From positions 1 through 5,297 of the forward strand of contig SXZC01000198.1 in assembly GCA_005788075.1 (NCBI GenBank): a stretch of 5,297 bases of DNA. Direction: 5' to 3'. Positions 1 to 5,297 of the stretch are shown here, in pieces. A model generated the notes under the pieces. It searched no databases. It was not told the origin of the DNA and saw only the letters and a list, made by a program, of their open reading frames with translations. Numbering within the stretch: the stretch's first letter is position 1; every line of letters begins with the position of its first letter. The position numbers and the translations under genes are program-made. This DNA comes from Actinomycetota bacterium. Its GTDB lineage: Bacteria > Actinomycetota > Thermoleophilia > Miltoncostaeales > Miltoncostaeaceae.

Positions 1-2
1 CG

Positions 3-641
3 CCCCCCCCGCGGCGCGGGCTGCTCGTGATCGCCGATCCCCTCGGCGCCGTCCGGGTGGGCCTGCGCTCGCGCGCGCCCGGGCGCCTGATGCTGTCGGC
101 GGGGGATGGCGGACGACTCGCGGCGGTGGGCGACCGCGCGGCGCTCCCGCGCGCCACCGTGGTGGCGCGCTCCGATCTGGCGCGGCGTCGCGACTGGACC
201 GCCACCATCGAGGGCGCAGTGGCCGCCGCGTGGCTCGACGACGGCGACCTGGCCGTGGCGACCGGCGCCGACCTCGTGCTCGTGCGCGGTGGCGAGGAGC
301 ACGCTCGCGCGCCCCGGGCGCTGGGCGAGCGCATCACCGCCGTGGCTTCCGTGCCCGGAGGGGTCGCCATCGCAGGACAGGGTGACCGCGTGGTGCTGCA
401 CAACGTGCTGCCCGGCTCCGCGCGCCCGGCGATCGAGGTGCACCCCGGAACCGGCCGGGCCCTCGCGGCGGGCGCGGGAATGCTGGTGGTGGCGTCCCGG
501 TCGCTCGGGGAGCGCGTGACCGTGCACGATCTCGCCACGGGCGAGCGCACGGCGTCGCTGCGTGGCGTGGCCCTGGGCGCGCCGGCGCCCGGGTGCGTGG
601 TGGCCACGGGCCGCGAGGGGACGGTCGTGCTGGCACCCTGA
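3..641 (+). CDS. Beta-propeller-like repeat protein, 3' part (5' end outside window)
   Basis: The frame is open from the left edge (positions 3-26 read PPPRRGLL) to the TGA at 639-641, giving 212 visible residues. The first possible start, GTG at 27, has no ribosome-binding site in front of it, so the gene probably begins upstream of the window. The protein is rich in Gly, Ala, Val and Arg. It has weak repeats of about 36-42 residues, each ending in a beta-strand plus turn: DLVLVRGG near visible residue 90, RVVLHNVLPG near 129, RVTVHDLATGE near 171 and TVVLAP at the C-terminus. This spacing, with Gly-rich strand-turn units, is what WD40- or PQQ-like propeller blades look like, so a scaffold or ligand-binding fold is inferred. 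No catalytic motif, signal peptide or membrane segment is visible. I cannot name a family or function; the missing N-terminal part may carry another domain. Confidence 0.68.
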   Translation, partial: PPPRRGLLVIADPLGAVRVGLRSRAPGRLMLSAGDGGRLAAVGDRAALPRATVVARSDLARRRDWTATIEGAVAAAWLDDGDLAVATGADLVLVRGGEEHARAPRALGERITAVASVPGGVAIAGQGDRVVLHNVLPGSARPAIEVHPGTGRALAAGAGMLVVASRSLGERVTVHDLATGERTASLRGVALGAPAPGCVVATGREGTVVLAP

Positions 642-658
642 GGGGGATTTCGCACGGG

Positions 659-689
659 AGCGGGGAATAGGGTCGGACCAGTTCCCGCT
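659..689. other. Imperfect inverted repeat in the leader between two genes
   Basis: AGCGGGGAA (659-667) pairs with TTCCCGCT (682-689) with one bulged G. The 14-nt loop contains the small dyad GGTC-G-GACC (671-679). The element sits in the 73-nt gap between the propeller-like gene and the secreted-protein gene, just upstream of the latter's Shine-Dalgarno site. It could be a weak terminator for the upstream gene (there is no T-run after it), an operator, or a leader hairpin. TAGGGT at 668-673 fits a loose TANNNT -10 pattern, but I see no matching -35 box. In such GC-rich DNA this could be chance. Confidence 0.3.
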
Positions 690-699
690 AGTCCCACCC

Positions 700-705
700 G
701 GAGGT
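700..705 (+). promoter_or_regulatory. Shine-Dalgarno site of the secreted-protein gene
   Basis: GGAGGT lies 9 nt before the ATG at 715. It is the clearest ribosome-binding site in the window. It fixes the start at 715 rather than at the in-frame upstream ATG at 562, which would lie inside the previous gene. Confidence 0.8.
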
Positions 706-714
706 CCCCGCACC

Positions 715-1239
715 ATGAAGCTCAACACCAGGTTCCGGCGCCCGAGCGCCTCGATGGTGGTCGCCACGGCCGCGCTCGTCATCGCCGCCGGCGGCGCCGG
801 CGCATATGCGCAGAGCCAGATCAACGGCAGCCAGCTGGTCAACAAGTCGGTGAAGAACGCCAAGATCGCCAACCAGGCGATCAACAACCGCACGCTGGCG
901 TCAAACAGCGTGCTCGCCAGCACGCTGGCACCGGGGGCCATCACCACCCGGTTCCGCGAGCAGAACTCGGGCCCGCTGCCCGCCGGCCAGCAGACGACGA
1001 TCTACATCGCCTGCCAGTCGGATGAGGACATCGTCGGGGGCGGCTTCGGCGGCATCTACCCGACGAGCCCCGTTGGCAACGCCAACCCGCAGGCGCACGT
1101 GGCGTTCAGCCGGCCGTCGATGCCGAACGGCGTGATGCCGACCAACGGCCAGGTGCCCACCGGCTGGGCCGTGAGCGTGGTGAATGAGAGCAACGTCCAG
1201 ATGATCGCCTCGGCGTACGCGGTCTGCCTGCGCGCGTAG
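715..1239 (+). CDS. Small secreted protein with period-five stalk and two-cysteine C-terminal domain
   Basis: The protein has 174 residues. It has a classical signal peptide: a basic N-region (residues 1-13, with R6, R8, R9), a hydrophobic core (about 14-30) and an AYA cleavage motif predicting processing after A32. Residues 36-76 carry a hydrophobic residue exactly every fifth position (I36, L41, V46, I51, I56, L61, V66, L71, I76) with Asn/Ser/Lys/Ala-rich residues between. This suggests a small repeat stalk or solenoid. The C-terminal domain (about 80-174) has exactly two cysteines, C100 and C171, probably forming a disulfide outside the cell. It also has a VGGGFGG turn (107-113), an SRP element (132-134), a GWAVSV strand (150-155) and the ending AYAVC. 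This layout resembles hypothetical exported proteins I associate with Thermoleophilia-type actinobacteria. The function is unknown; a cell-surface or envelope role is an inference. The gene appears to stand alone, with its own ribosome-binding site and a hairpin 18 nt after its stop. Confidence 0.9.
   Translation: MKLNTRFRRPSASMVVATAALVIAAGGAGAYAQSQINGSQLVNKSVKNAKIANQAINNRTLASNSVLASTLAPGAITTRFREQNSGPLPAGQQTTIYIACQSDEDIVGGGFGGIYPTSPVGNANPQAHVAFSRPSMPNGVMPTNGQVPTGWAVSVVNESNVQMIASAYAVCLRA
820..942 (+). repeat. Period-five (15-nt) coding repeat in the secreted protein
   Basis: Nine consecutive pentads encode a large hydrophobic residue (I/L/V) at position 1, starting at residue 36 and ending at residue 76. 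Asn stands at position 3 of the second to fifth pentads (N43, N48, N53, N58). Conservation is at protein level only; the DNA units have diverged. The pattern recalls pentapeptide-repeat solenoids, though the usual A(D/N)LXX motif is not followed strictly. Confidence 0.6.
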
Positions 1240-1257
1240 CGCGCGGCTCCGGCAGGT

Positions 1258-1286
1258 GGCCCCGCCCGGCGTGACCGGGCGGGGCC
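1258..1286. terminator. GC-rich hairpin between convergent genes, probable shared terminator
   Basis: GGCCCCGCCCGG (1258-1269) and CCGGGCGGGGCC (1275-1286) form a perfect 12-bp stem with the 5-nt loop CGTGA. It begins 18 nt after the stop of the plus-strand secreted-protein gene. It lies one base from the stop of the minus-strand ATPase gene (TGA read on the minus strand, 1290-1288). Neither side has a T-run, so it is not a canonical intrinsic terminator. Stable T-less hairpins at convergent gene ends are common in high-GC actinobacteria, and this one could serve both strands. Confidence 0.65.
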
Positions 1287-1287
1287 G

Positions 1288-2430
1288 TCAGCCTCCCTCG
1301 AGCTCGCGCGTGACGCGCGCGAGGCCCGCCACCTCGACGGGGTCGTCATCGAGCGCGGGCACCGTGGTGATGGGCGGGGCGTCGAGCGCGCCCGCGATGG
1401 CGCGGATCTCATGCCGGTCGGCCGCCGAGCGCGCCCGTGCCGAAGCCAGCGCATCGGCCGCCCGCGCGGCGAGGCCCTCGGCGTCGGGTGCACCGGCGTC
1501 TGCGAGCAGCGCGGCGAGCGCGGAGGGCGGGGAGTCTCCGCCGCCCGGTTGCGGGTGCACGCGGTTCACCACTACCGCACCCAGCGGGTAGCGGTCGTCG
1601 CGCAGGCGACGCCAGAGCGCGATGGCCTCGCCGGCGGGCTCGGGACGCGGTCCGGTGACCACGACGAACCGCGAGGAGTCGGACGCCAGGAGGAACCTCA
1701 CGGCCGACGCGCGCTCGCTGAAGCCCTCGTACATGCCGTCGAACGACTGCAGGAACTCCGAGATGTCGGTGAGCAGCTGGGCGCCCGTGAGCCGCTCCAC
1801 CACCGACATCACCATGTGGCCCCCGGCCTGCAGCGCGCGCCACCCGCTGCGCCCCACGCCGCCGCGGGGGCCGAGCAGCAGCCGCAGTCCGCGGCCCTCG
1901 ACGAAGCGCGTCATGCGCTCCGGGGCGTCGAGGAAGTCCAGGGCGTTCCGCGCAGGCGGGGTGTCCAGCACCACGGCGTCGTAGTCGCCGGAGTCCACCA
2001 GCTCGTGCAGCCGCTCCACGGCCATGAACTCCTGCGCCCCGGCCACCGCCGTCGAGAGGTGGCGGTAGATGCGGTTTCGCAGGATCTTCTCGCGCGCGGC
2101 CTCATCGGGGGCCTCGCGCGCCACGAGGCGGTCGAAGGTTGCCTGCGGGTCGAGCTGCAGGGCGTCCAGCGTGCCCTCCATGCGCATGCCGGCGGCCTCC
2201 ACGCGCGCCGGGTCCACCCGGTGCGGGGTGTCGCCGAGGTCGTCGATGCCGAGGGCGCTCGCGAGCCTGCGCGCGGGGTCGATGGTCACCACGGCCCCGC
2301 GCGCCCCGCGCGCGGCGAGCCCGAGCGCCAGCGCCGCCGACACGGTGGTCTTGCCGACGCCACCGGCGCCGGCCACCACCACCACGCGGCGTCCCTCGAG
2401 CATCTCCACGAGGTCGAAGGCGTTGTTCAT
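1288..2430 (-). CDS. ArsA/Get3-like ATPase, paralogue lacking the signature lysine
   Basis: The protein has 380 residues and belongs to the SIMIBI P-loop group (ArsA/Get3/TRC40 family). The nucleotide-binding loop is GAGGVGKTT (21-29): the P-loop lysine K27 is present, but the signature lysine of the deviant Walker A motif is alanine (A22). Switch I is TIDPARRL (49-56, D51). Switch II is DTPPARNALDFLDAP (156-170). The VVVNR segment (286-290) supplies the likely base-contacting Asn. The middle part (about 95-250) corresponds to the helical region of Get3-like proteins. There are no cysteines, so neither an arsenite-binding site nor a CxxC zinc site is possible. The ATG at 2430 overlaps the stop of the preceding ATPase gene (ATGA, 4 nt), which indicates translational coupling and probably a fixed stoichiometry. 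Actinobacteria often carry such pairs, for example Rv3679/Rv3680 of Mycobacterium tuberculosis. A role in membrane-protein targeting or handling is inferred. A longer reading frame extends upstream of 2430, but only inside the neighbouring gene. Confidence 0.9.
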   Translation of the reverse strand: MNNAFDLVEMLEGRRVVVVAGAGGVGKTTVSAALALGLAARGARGAVVTIDPARRLASALGIDDLGDTPHRVDPARVEAAGMRMEGTLDALQLDPQATFDRLVAREAPDEAAREKILRNRIYRHLSTAVAGAQEFMAVERLHELVDSGDYDAVVLDTPPARNALDFLDAPERMTRFVEGRGLRLLLGPRGGVGRSGWRALQAGGHMVMSVVERLTGAQLLTDISEFLQSFDGMYEGFSERASAVRFLLASDSSRFVVVTGPRPEPAGEAIALWRRLRDDRYPLGAVVVNRVHPQPGGGDSPPSALAALLADAGAPDAEGLAARAADALASARARSAADRHEIRAIAGALDAPPITTVPALDDDPVEVAGLARVTRELEGG

Positions 2431-3377
2431 GCGGCACCCCGGATGGCCGGGTCGCCCATGAGCGCGGCGGAGAGCGCCTCGAGACCGCCGGATCCCGGCG
2501 CGAGGTCGGGCACGTGGGGAAGCACGGCGACCGGCAGCCCGGACTCGCGCGCCAGGCCCTCGACCTCGCGCTCGTCGTGATGGGCCCCGTCCGTCACCGC
2601 GATCGCCGCCGTCGCGGCGGCACGCTCGGCATCGCCGGCGGCCGGGTCGGCCAGCACCGCGCGCAGCGCCTGGGCATCCGCGGGGCTGAAGGGGGAGCGG
2701 CGCACGGCGTTGGCCACGGCGCAGGCCACGGGCATGCCGCGCGCGCGGAGGATCTCCACCGCCTCGATGGCCTCGGTCACGGCGAGGTCCTCGGGCATGG
2801 CCACCACGGCGATGCCGGTGGCCGCGGGGTGGCGCACCACCTTCTCGATCGCCTCGGCCTGGTCGCGGATGGGCCCCGAGCCGGCGAGGTCGCGGGCATT
2901 CCCCGCGGCCTCGAGCAGGGCGATCCCGTGGCCCGTGGCCGGGGAGTCCACCACGAGGCGGTCCCACACCGGCGCGCCGTCGCGCACCGTGGTGGCGAGG
3001 TCCCAGATCTTCCCCAGCGTCACGAGCTCGGCGAGGCCCGGTGCCGCCTGGGTCACCTGGTGGAAGGCCCTGCTGCGGGCCATCATCTCGACCAGGGGCT
3101 TCACCCTCAGCTGGATGCTGAGGTACTCCTGGGTGGCGAGCTCTGCATCCACCGTGAGGGCGAAGAGCCCCGGGCGCACCTCCACCGGCTCGTCCAGGGC
3201 CGGTGCCGTGCCGAACAGCGCCTCCGTGCGCGTCTCGGCCCCCACCTCCACCAGCAGCGTGCGGTGGCCGGCATCGGCCAGCCCGAGGGCGAGTGCGGCC
3301 GCAACGGCGGTCTTCCCGACGCCTCCCTTGCCGAGCACGAAGGCCATGCGGCGGTCGATGAGCGGCGGCCCCTCCAT
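2427..3377 (-). CDS. ArsA/Get3-like ATPase, paralogue with the signature lysine
   Basis: The protein has 316 residues. The deviant Walker A motif is GKGGVGKTA (16-24), with signature lysine K17 and P-loop lysine K22. The residue after the P-loop Thr is A24, where Thr or Ser is more usual. Switch II is DSPATGHG (144-151), typical of one actinobacterial ArsA-like subfamily. PHVPDLAPGSGG (287-298) probably belongs to the C-terminal nucleotide-contacting loop. The only cysteine is C219, so there is no arsenite triad or CxxC pair. I chose the ATG at 3377 because it lies 10 nt after the PhzF-like stop and gives the family-typical short N-terminus before MAFVLGKGG. The in-frame ATG at 3470 would overlap the upstream gene by about 80 nt. 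A GGTGG stretch just upstream is a modest ribosome-binding site. It is the middle gene of the minus-strand operon and the likely heteromeric partner of the ATPase that follows. Cytosolic; substrate unknown. Confidence 0.9.
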   Translation of the reverse strand: MEGPPLIDRRMAFVLGKGGVGKTAVAAALALGLADAGHRTLLVEVGAETRTEALFGTAPALDEPVEVRPGLFALTVDAELATQEYLSIQLRVKPLVEMMARSRAFHQVTQAAPGLAELVTLGKIWDLATTVRDGAPVWDRLVVDSPATGHGIALLEAAGNARDLAGSGPIRDQAEAIEKVVRHPAATGIAVVAMPEDLAVTEAIEAVEILRARGMPVACAVANAVRRSPFSPADAQALRAVLADPAAGDAERAAATAAIAVTDGAHHDEREVEGLARESGLPVAVLPHVPDLAPGSGGLEALSAALMGDPAIRGAA

Positions 3378-3387
3378 CGCCACCACC

Positions 3388-4260
3388 CTAGCCAGCCAGC
3401 CCCCCGGGTCCGATGGCGCCGGTGGCGACGGGGACGACTGCACCGCCCACGGTGACCGCCGTGGGGCCATCGGCGCCGATGTCGACCACCACGTCCACGC
3501 GCCCGGGGCGGCCCATGCCGCGCCCCTGCATCACGGTGAGGCGGCGATGCGGGCCACGCCCGAGCGTGCCGCGCGCGGCGAGGCAGGCACCGAGGGCCGC
3601 GGCGGCGCTGCCGGTGACCGGGTCCTCGGGGATCCCGATCGGCCCGGCGAAGTGCCGCACCTCTGCGGTCGGTGACCCCTCCTCGTCCCTGTCCGGGCCA
3701 TCGGCGCCCGACGGCCGGAGCACGTAGGCGCTCACGCCGGCCCATCCCTCCTCCTCGCCGAGCGCACGCAGCCCGTCGTGGTCGGGCGCCAGCACGTCGA
3801 GATCGTGCACCTCGAGCATCGCCTGCGGCAGCCCGGCGTGCCAGATGGGCGCGCCCCCCGCGGCATCCGCGCCCAGCAGGAGCGCGAGGGCATGGGCATC
3901 CGCGTGCCCCTGCGCAACCGGATGCGGGCGGGTCATGCGTGCCCCGTGGTCGTCGGCCGCCACCGCCACCTCGCCACCCGGTGCCGCCAGCACGCCGTCA
4001 CCTGCGATCCAGCCGATGCGGCGCAGCACCCAGGCGGTGCCCACCAGCGGGTGGCCGGCCATCGGGATCTCGGCAGTGGGCGTGAAGATGCGCAGGCGCG
4101 GTGGGTCCCCGGGCTCGGCGAAGACGGTCTCGGACACCCCGAACTCCGCGGCCAGCGCCTGCATGCGCGCGGCGGACGGCATGGCATCGGCCGTGGCCAC
4201 CACGAGGGGGTTCCCCGAGAGCGGCCCCGTGGCGAAGACGTCGACCCAGTGGAAGTCCAT
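3388..4260 (-). CDS. PhzF-family epimerase/isomerase-like protein
   Basis: The protein has 290 residues, the usual length for the PhzF family, which has the two-lobed diaminopimelate-epimerase fold. The N-terminus MDFHWVDVFATGPLSGNPLVV is the classic family opening. The conserved acid/base Glu is in SET (E44, equivalent to E45 of PhzF). The MAGHP motif (67-71) carries H70, and EDPVTGSAA (212-220) carries D213, matching the conserved His and Asp of PhzF. All recognisable active-site elements are present, so it should be a working enzyme. Most members are not phenazine enzymes, and no phenazine genes are in view, so the substrate is unknown. I prefer the start at 4260; an in-frame ATG at 4281 would add seven residues. 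No clear ribosome-binding site precedes either. It is the first gene of the operon with the two ATPases, its stop lying 10 nt before the next start. Confidence 0.93.
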   Translation of the reverse strand: MDFHWVDVFATGPLSGNPLVVATADAMPSAARMQALAAEFGVSETVFAEPGDPPRLRIFTPTAEIPMAGHPLVGTAWVLRRIGWIAGDGVLAAPGGEVAVAADDHGARMTRPHPVAQGHADAHALALLLGADAAGGAPIWHAGLPQAMLEVHDLDVLAPDHDGLRALGEEEGWAGVSAYVLRPSGADGPDRDEEGSPTAEVRHFAGPIGIPEDPVTGSAAAALGACLAARGTLGRGPHRRLTVMQGRGMGRPGRVDVVVDIGADGPTAVTVGGAVVPVATGAIGPGGLAG

Positions 4261-4283
4261 GGCGGTAGTGTCCCAGTCCATGG
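4254..4283. repeat. Direct repeat AGTCCATGG at the divergent gene starts
   Basis: AGTCCATGG occurs at 4254-4262 and again at 4275-4283, exactly 21 bp apart (two helical turns). Each copy contains the palindrome CCATGG, which places an ATG on both strands. All four ATGs are in frame with their respective genes: plus strand 4259 and 4280, minus strand 4260 and 4281. Each divergent gene therefore has two possible starts. Confidence 0.7.
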
Positions 4284-4292
4284 GCTGGGACA
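4269..4292. promoter_or_regulatory. 24-bp imperfect palindrome, candidate operator over the plus-strand start
   Basis: The arms TGTCCCAG (4269-4276) and CTGGGACA (4285-4292) are perfectly complementary and flank a CCATGG core (4278-4283). Only the 4277/4284 pair breaks the symmetry, so 22 of 24 positions are symmetric. It overlaps the preferred ATG of the small membrane-protein gene at 4280 and lies 9 nt upstream of the PhzF-like start. It is therefore well placed to bind a dimeric regulator acting on both divergent genes. TAGTGT at 4266-4271 could be a -10 box for a leaderless plus-strand transcript starting near 4280; no -35 box is clear. Operator function is inferred from symmetry and position only. 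Confidence 0.4.
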
Positions 4293-4639
4293 GCTGGACC
4301 ATCCTCGGATCGGCGATCGCGCTGGTCGCACTCGTGGCCCTCGGGCTCGCGTACGCCGCCGTGCGCGCCCTGCGGCTCAAGCGACGCGTGGGCGCGAGCT
4401 CTGCGCGCATGTCGCCGATCCTCGCCGGCATCAGCGCGAGCGCGGCGCGCATCGAGGACGGCCTGGCCACGGCCGAGAAGGGCGCGCAGGAACTGGCGGT
4501 CGAGGTGGAGCGCCTGCGGGTGGCGGTGGCCGAGCTGCAGGTGATCAGCAGCCACGCGTTCATCGCCATCAAGGAGATCCGCGGGCCGCTCGGATGGCTG
4601 GCGGGCATCCGGGCGCTCGTCAAGTACCGCGGCCGATAG
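4280..4639 (+). CDS. Small membrane-anchored coiled-coil protein of unknown function
   Basis: The protein has 119 residues. A single N-terminal membrane segment (about 7-30) is followed by a basic stretch (LRLKRR, 31-36), which suggests a cytosolic C-terminal part under the positive-inside rule. Residues about 45-90 are helical with heptad-like spacing and Glu/Arg/Lys charges, and probably form a coiled coil. The tail RGPLGWLAGIRALVKYRGR (101-119) is basic and amphipathic. The shape resembles DUF948-type small membrane proteins, but I cannot confirm membership. The start at 4280 is preferred; an in-frame ATG at 4259 would add seven residues and overlap the divergent PhzF-like start. Neither has a good Shine-Dalgarno site, so leaderless translation is possible. 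The Ppx/GppA-type gene begins 2 nt after the stop, so the two are almost certainly co-expressed. An anchor or scaffold role is speculative. Confidence 0.75.
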   Translation: MGWDSWTILGSAIALVALVALGLAYAAVRALRLKRRVGASSARMSPILAGISASAARIEDGLATAEKGAQELAVEVERLRVAVAELQVISSHAFIAIKEIRGPLGWLAGIRALVKYRGR

Positions 4640-4641
4640 CC

Positions 4642-5297
4642 GTGCGCGCAGCCGTCGTCGACGTCGGCTCCAACTCCACGCGCCTGTTGCTTCTCGAGGG
4701 CCTCGGGCCGCATGGCGCGGTGGGCGAGAGGGTCACCACCGTCACCGGGCTTCGCCGGGGGGCGTCCGCCGATGGCTCGGTGTCGGACGACGCCCTCGCG
4801 CGGCTCGCCGCATGCCTCGACGACTACGCGTCGCGCGTCGCGGCTGCGGGGTCACCGCCGGTGGTGGCCGTCGGGACGTCCGCGGTGCGCGATGCGCCCA
4901 ACCAGGGCGCAATCGCCGCGCTCGTGCACGACCGCCTCGGGGCCCCGCTCAGGGTGGTGGGCGGCGAGAAGGAGGCTGCGCTGGCCTTCGCGGGGGCACG
5001 GCTCGCGCTCGGCGACGCCGATGGCCCGTGCCGGGTACTCGACATCGGGGGTGGCAGCACCGAGGTGGTGCAGGGAGGAAGCGATGGACCGCGCCACGCC
5101 GTGAGCCTGGCCCTCGGCGTGAACCGCCAGGGGGACCTCATCACGGCCGATCCGCCCCCAGCAGGGGACGTCGCGGCCGTGCGCGAGGCGTCGCGGGGGC
5201 TGGTCTCGGCCGCGGCCGGTGGCTTCCCGGCTGACGGCCCGCTCATCGGCGTGGCCGGGACCGTCACCACTGCCGCGGCGATCCTCAACGGGCGCTA
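4642..5297 (+). CDS. Ppx/GppA-family phosphatase, N-terminal part (3' end outside window)
   Basis: The frame opens with GTG at 4642 and has no stop to the right edge, giving 218 codons of a domain usually near 300 residues. The actin-like ASKHA fold motifs appear in order: phosphate-1 loop DVGSNSTRL (7-15), GTSAVRDA (78-85), the acidic GGEKEAA (107-113) that contains the conserved catalytic-region glutamate, phosphate-2 loop DIGGGSTE (134-141), SLALGV (155-160) and GVAGTVTT (203-210). Family members hydrolyse inorganic polyphosphate (exopolyphosphatase) and/or convert pppGpp to ppGpp; the sequence does not decide which. The visible part is about the length of the stand-alone short forms minus their last 80-100 residues, and whether an extra C-terminal domain follows cannot be seen. 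GTG is chosen because it directly precedes the DVGSNS motif and lies 2 nt after the upstream TAG. No Shine-Dalgarno site is evident, so translation probably depends on coupling to the membrane-protein gene. Confidence 0.92.
   Translation, partial: MRAAVVDVGSNSTRLLLLEGLGPHGAVGERVTTVTGLRRGASADGSVSDDALARLAACLDDYASRVAAAGSPPVVAVGTSAVRDAPNQGAIAALVHDRLGAPLRVVGGEKEAALAFAGARLALGDADGPCRVLDIGGGSTEVVQGGSDGPRHAVSLALGVNRQGDLITADPPPAGDVAAVREASRGLVSAAAGGFPADGPLIGVAGTVTTAAAILNGR

Noticed and set aside
2431..2967. 179-codon upstream extension of the second ATPase on the minus strand
   Set aside because: The extension is Arg/Gly-rich, lacks any motif and lies wholly within the preceding ATPase gene in another frame. 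The ATG at 2430 gives a normal family N-terminus and an ATGA overlap.
1288..3377. Arsenite efflux (ArsA) or MinD/ParA cell-division function for the ATPase pair
   Set aside because: There are no cysteine triads, no arsR/arsB/arsD neighbours, and no amphipathic membrane-targeting tail or parB/minC partner. The switch II sequences fit the ArsA/Get3 branch rather than MinD/ParA.
1411..3455. Long plus-strand open frames (about 390 and 440 codons) opposite the minus-strand ATPase genes
   Set aside because: Their translations are low-complexity Arg/His/Gly/Ala-rich without domains. They lie antisense to genes with clear P-loop and switch motifs, and are products of high GC and rare stop codons.
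3388..4260. Phenazine biosynthesis locus
   Set aside because: Only the PhzF-like gene is present. The family is broad, mostly of unknown substrate, and none of the other phz genes is visible in the window.
4261..4713. 151-codon upstream extension of the PhzF-like protein on the minus strand
   Set aside because: It runs antisense to the membrane-protein gene and into the Ppx/GppA gene. MDFHWVDVFA is the usual PhzF-family N-terminus.
4824..5288. Minus-strand open frame of about 154 codons opposite the Ppx/GppA-type gene
   Set aside because: It has no recognisable motifs, while the plus strand carries all the ordered ASKHA phosphate-binding motifs in a continuous frame.

Overview
This is a very GC-rich window (mostly G/C third positions, long spurious antisense reading frames) from what looks like a high-GC actinobacterium. 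The best lineage clue is the secreted protein at 715-1239. Its layout (signal peptide, short Asn/Ser-rich period-five stalk, small two-cysteine C-terminal domain ending in AYAVC) is a style I associate with Thermoleophilia (Solirubrobacterales/Gaiellales relatives). The tandem pair of ArsA/Get3-like ATPases also fits Actinomycetota. The lineage call is an inference; there is no rRNA or other phylogenetic marker here.

Layout: (1) 3-641 (+) is the 3' part of a gene for a repetitive, beta-propeller-like protein that enters from the left edge. (2) 715-1239 (+) encodes a small exported protein with a good Shine-Dalgarno site. (3) A perfect 12-bp GC hairpin at 1258-1286 lies between that gene and the end of a convergent minus-strand operon. 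(4) The minus-strand operon runs right to left: a PhzF-family epimerase/isomerase-like protein (4260-3388), then, 10 nt on, an ArsA/Get3-like ATPase (3377-2427), then, with a 4-nt ATGA overlap, a second ArsA/Get3-like ATPase (2430-1288). (5) A very short divergent start region (about 4254-4292) carries a 9-bp direct repeat and a 24-bp imperfect palindrome. (6) On the plus strand, a small membrane-anchored coiled-coil protein (4280-4639) is followed after 2 nt by a Ppx/GppA-type phosphatase (4642 to the right edge, truncated).

How the genes may work together: the two ATPases are most likely partners, probably subunits of one heteromeric nucleotide-driven targeting or chaperone complex. One has the signature lysine of the deviant Walker A motif and the other has alanine there. 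Neither has the cysteine features of an arsenite-pump ATPase or the CxxC zinc motif of eukaryotic Get3. The PhzF-like enzyme is co-transcribed by layout, but its substrate is not evident and there are no phenazine genes in view. The Ppx/GppA enzyme would act on polyphosphate or (p)ppGpp-type nucleotides, with the small membrane protein as an uncharacterised co-expressed partner. No tRNA, rRNA, CRISPR, transposon or phage feature was seen, and no gene-free stretch exceeds about 75 bases. I see no strong case for an undescribed defence or mobile system here. The most notable signals are the divergent-start architecture, the asymmetric ATPase pair and the period-five secreted stalk.
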